Shown here: piece after piece, positions 7,299 through 7,329 of the stretch | Layout of the letters: each line of letters begins with the position of its first letter | Numbering within the stretch: position 1 is the first letter of the stretch | Assembly (NCBI GenBank): GCA_023266415.1 | Contig: JAHFQG010000059.1 | Location: 1-7,329 of the forward strand | Direction: 5' to 3' | Source of the DNA: Francisellaceae bacterium | GTDB lineage: Bacteria > Pseudomonadota > Gammaproteobacteria > Berkiellales > Berkiellaceae | DNA length: 7,329 nucleotides | Notes under the pieces: model-generated | Told to the model about the DNA's origin: nothing | Database searches by the model: none | What the model saw: only the letters and a program-made list of their open reading frames with translations | Program-made: the position numbers and the translations under genes

Positions 7299-7329
7299 GT
7301 CATCCCGAGCGTAGCGAGGGATCTCCCTC

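Larger units (their letters stand above)
7142..7329. mobile_element. MITE-like repeat element E2 (cut by window end)
   Basis: This is a second copy of E1 in the opposite orientation. Its outer end, CCTTGTTGTATGAAT at 7142-7156, differs from the E1 terminal repeat at one base. Positions 7142-7241 match 4509-4410 read in reverse at 97 of 100 bases without gaps. It then carries four identical 19-bp units, a unit that merges into the palindrome arm, and breaks off at GGATCTCCCTC in the palindrome. The flank just outside (TTTCACTATATGAATG) shows no copy of the 19-bp direct repeat found around E1. It lies 99 bp upstream of the fusion gene's start codon, so its outer end may border or supply that operon's regulatory region. 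Confidence 0.8.

Overview
The window looks like chromosomal DNA of a gammaproteobacterium. The best evidence is the divergent ispB / rplU-rpmA pair with obg close by, a TTG-started rpsT, and ribosomal proteins L21, L27 and S20 of the gammaproteobacterial type and length. Dense intergenic repeats and the absence of an acidic Obg tail would fit a host-associated lineage such as the Legionellales/Coxiella group, but that placement is only a guess.

Layout. Positions 1-887 (minus strand) hold the 5' part of an unrecognised gene that leaves the window through a run of nine C. A 176-bp gap with two divergent promoters separates it from rpsT (plus strand). Between rpsT and obg lies a 127-bp element with 27-bp inverted arms. 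obg (plus) meets rpmA (minus) tail to tail with a 23-bp overlap. rplU lies upstream of rpmA in the same operon and is divergent from ispB, whose promoter sits so close to its ATG that the mRNA is probably leaderless. In most gammaproteobacteria obg follows rpmA in the same direction, so the obg-rpsT block appears inverted here.

Downstream of ispB, positions 4166-4536 are filled by a 308-bp MITE-like element (E1) with perfect 15-bp terminal inverted repeats, 19-bp tandem repeats, a 65-bp palindrome and a 20-nt hairpin. It is flanked by a 19-bp direct repeat. A second copy of the same family (E2), in the opposite orientation, starts at 7142 and runs off the window end. The two copies bracket a tight three-gene minus-strand operon.

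That operon consists of a peroxiredoxin-like / 2OG-Fe(II)-oxygenase-like fusion protein that seems to have lost its metal ligands, then a serine-dependent glutaminase (glsA), then purE. Each downstream gene has its Shine-Dalgarno sequence overlapping the stop codon of the gene before it, which suggests translational coupling. The core genes cover translation and ribosome assembly (rpsT, obg, rpmA, rplU), quinone side-chain synthesis (ispB), glutamine hydrolysis (glsA) and purine synthesis (purE). The novel material lies in the repeats, the rearranged obg locus and the degenerate fusion protein.
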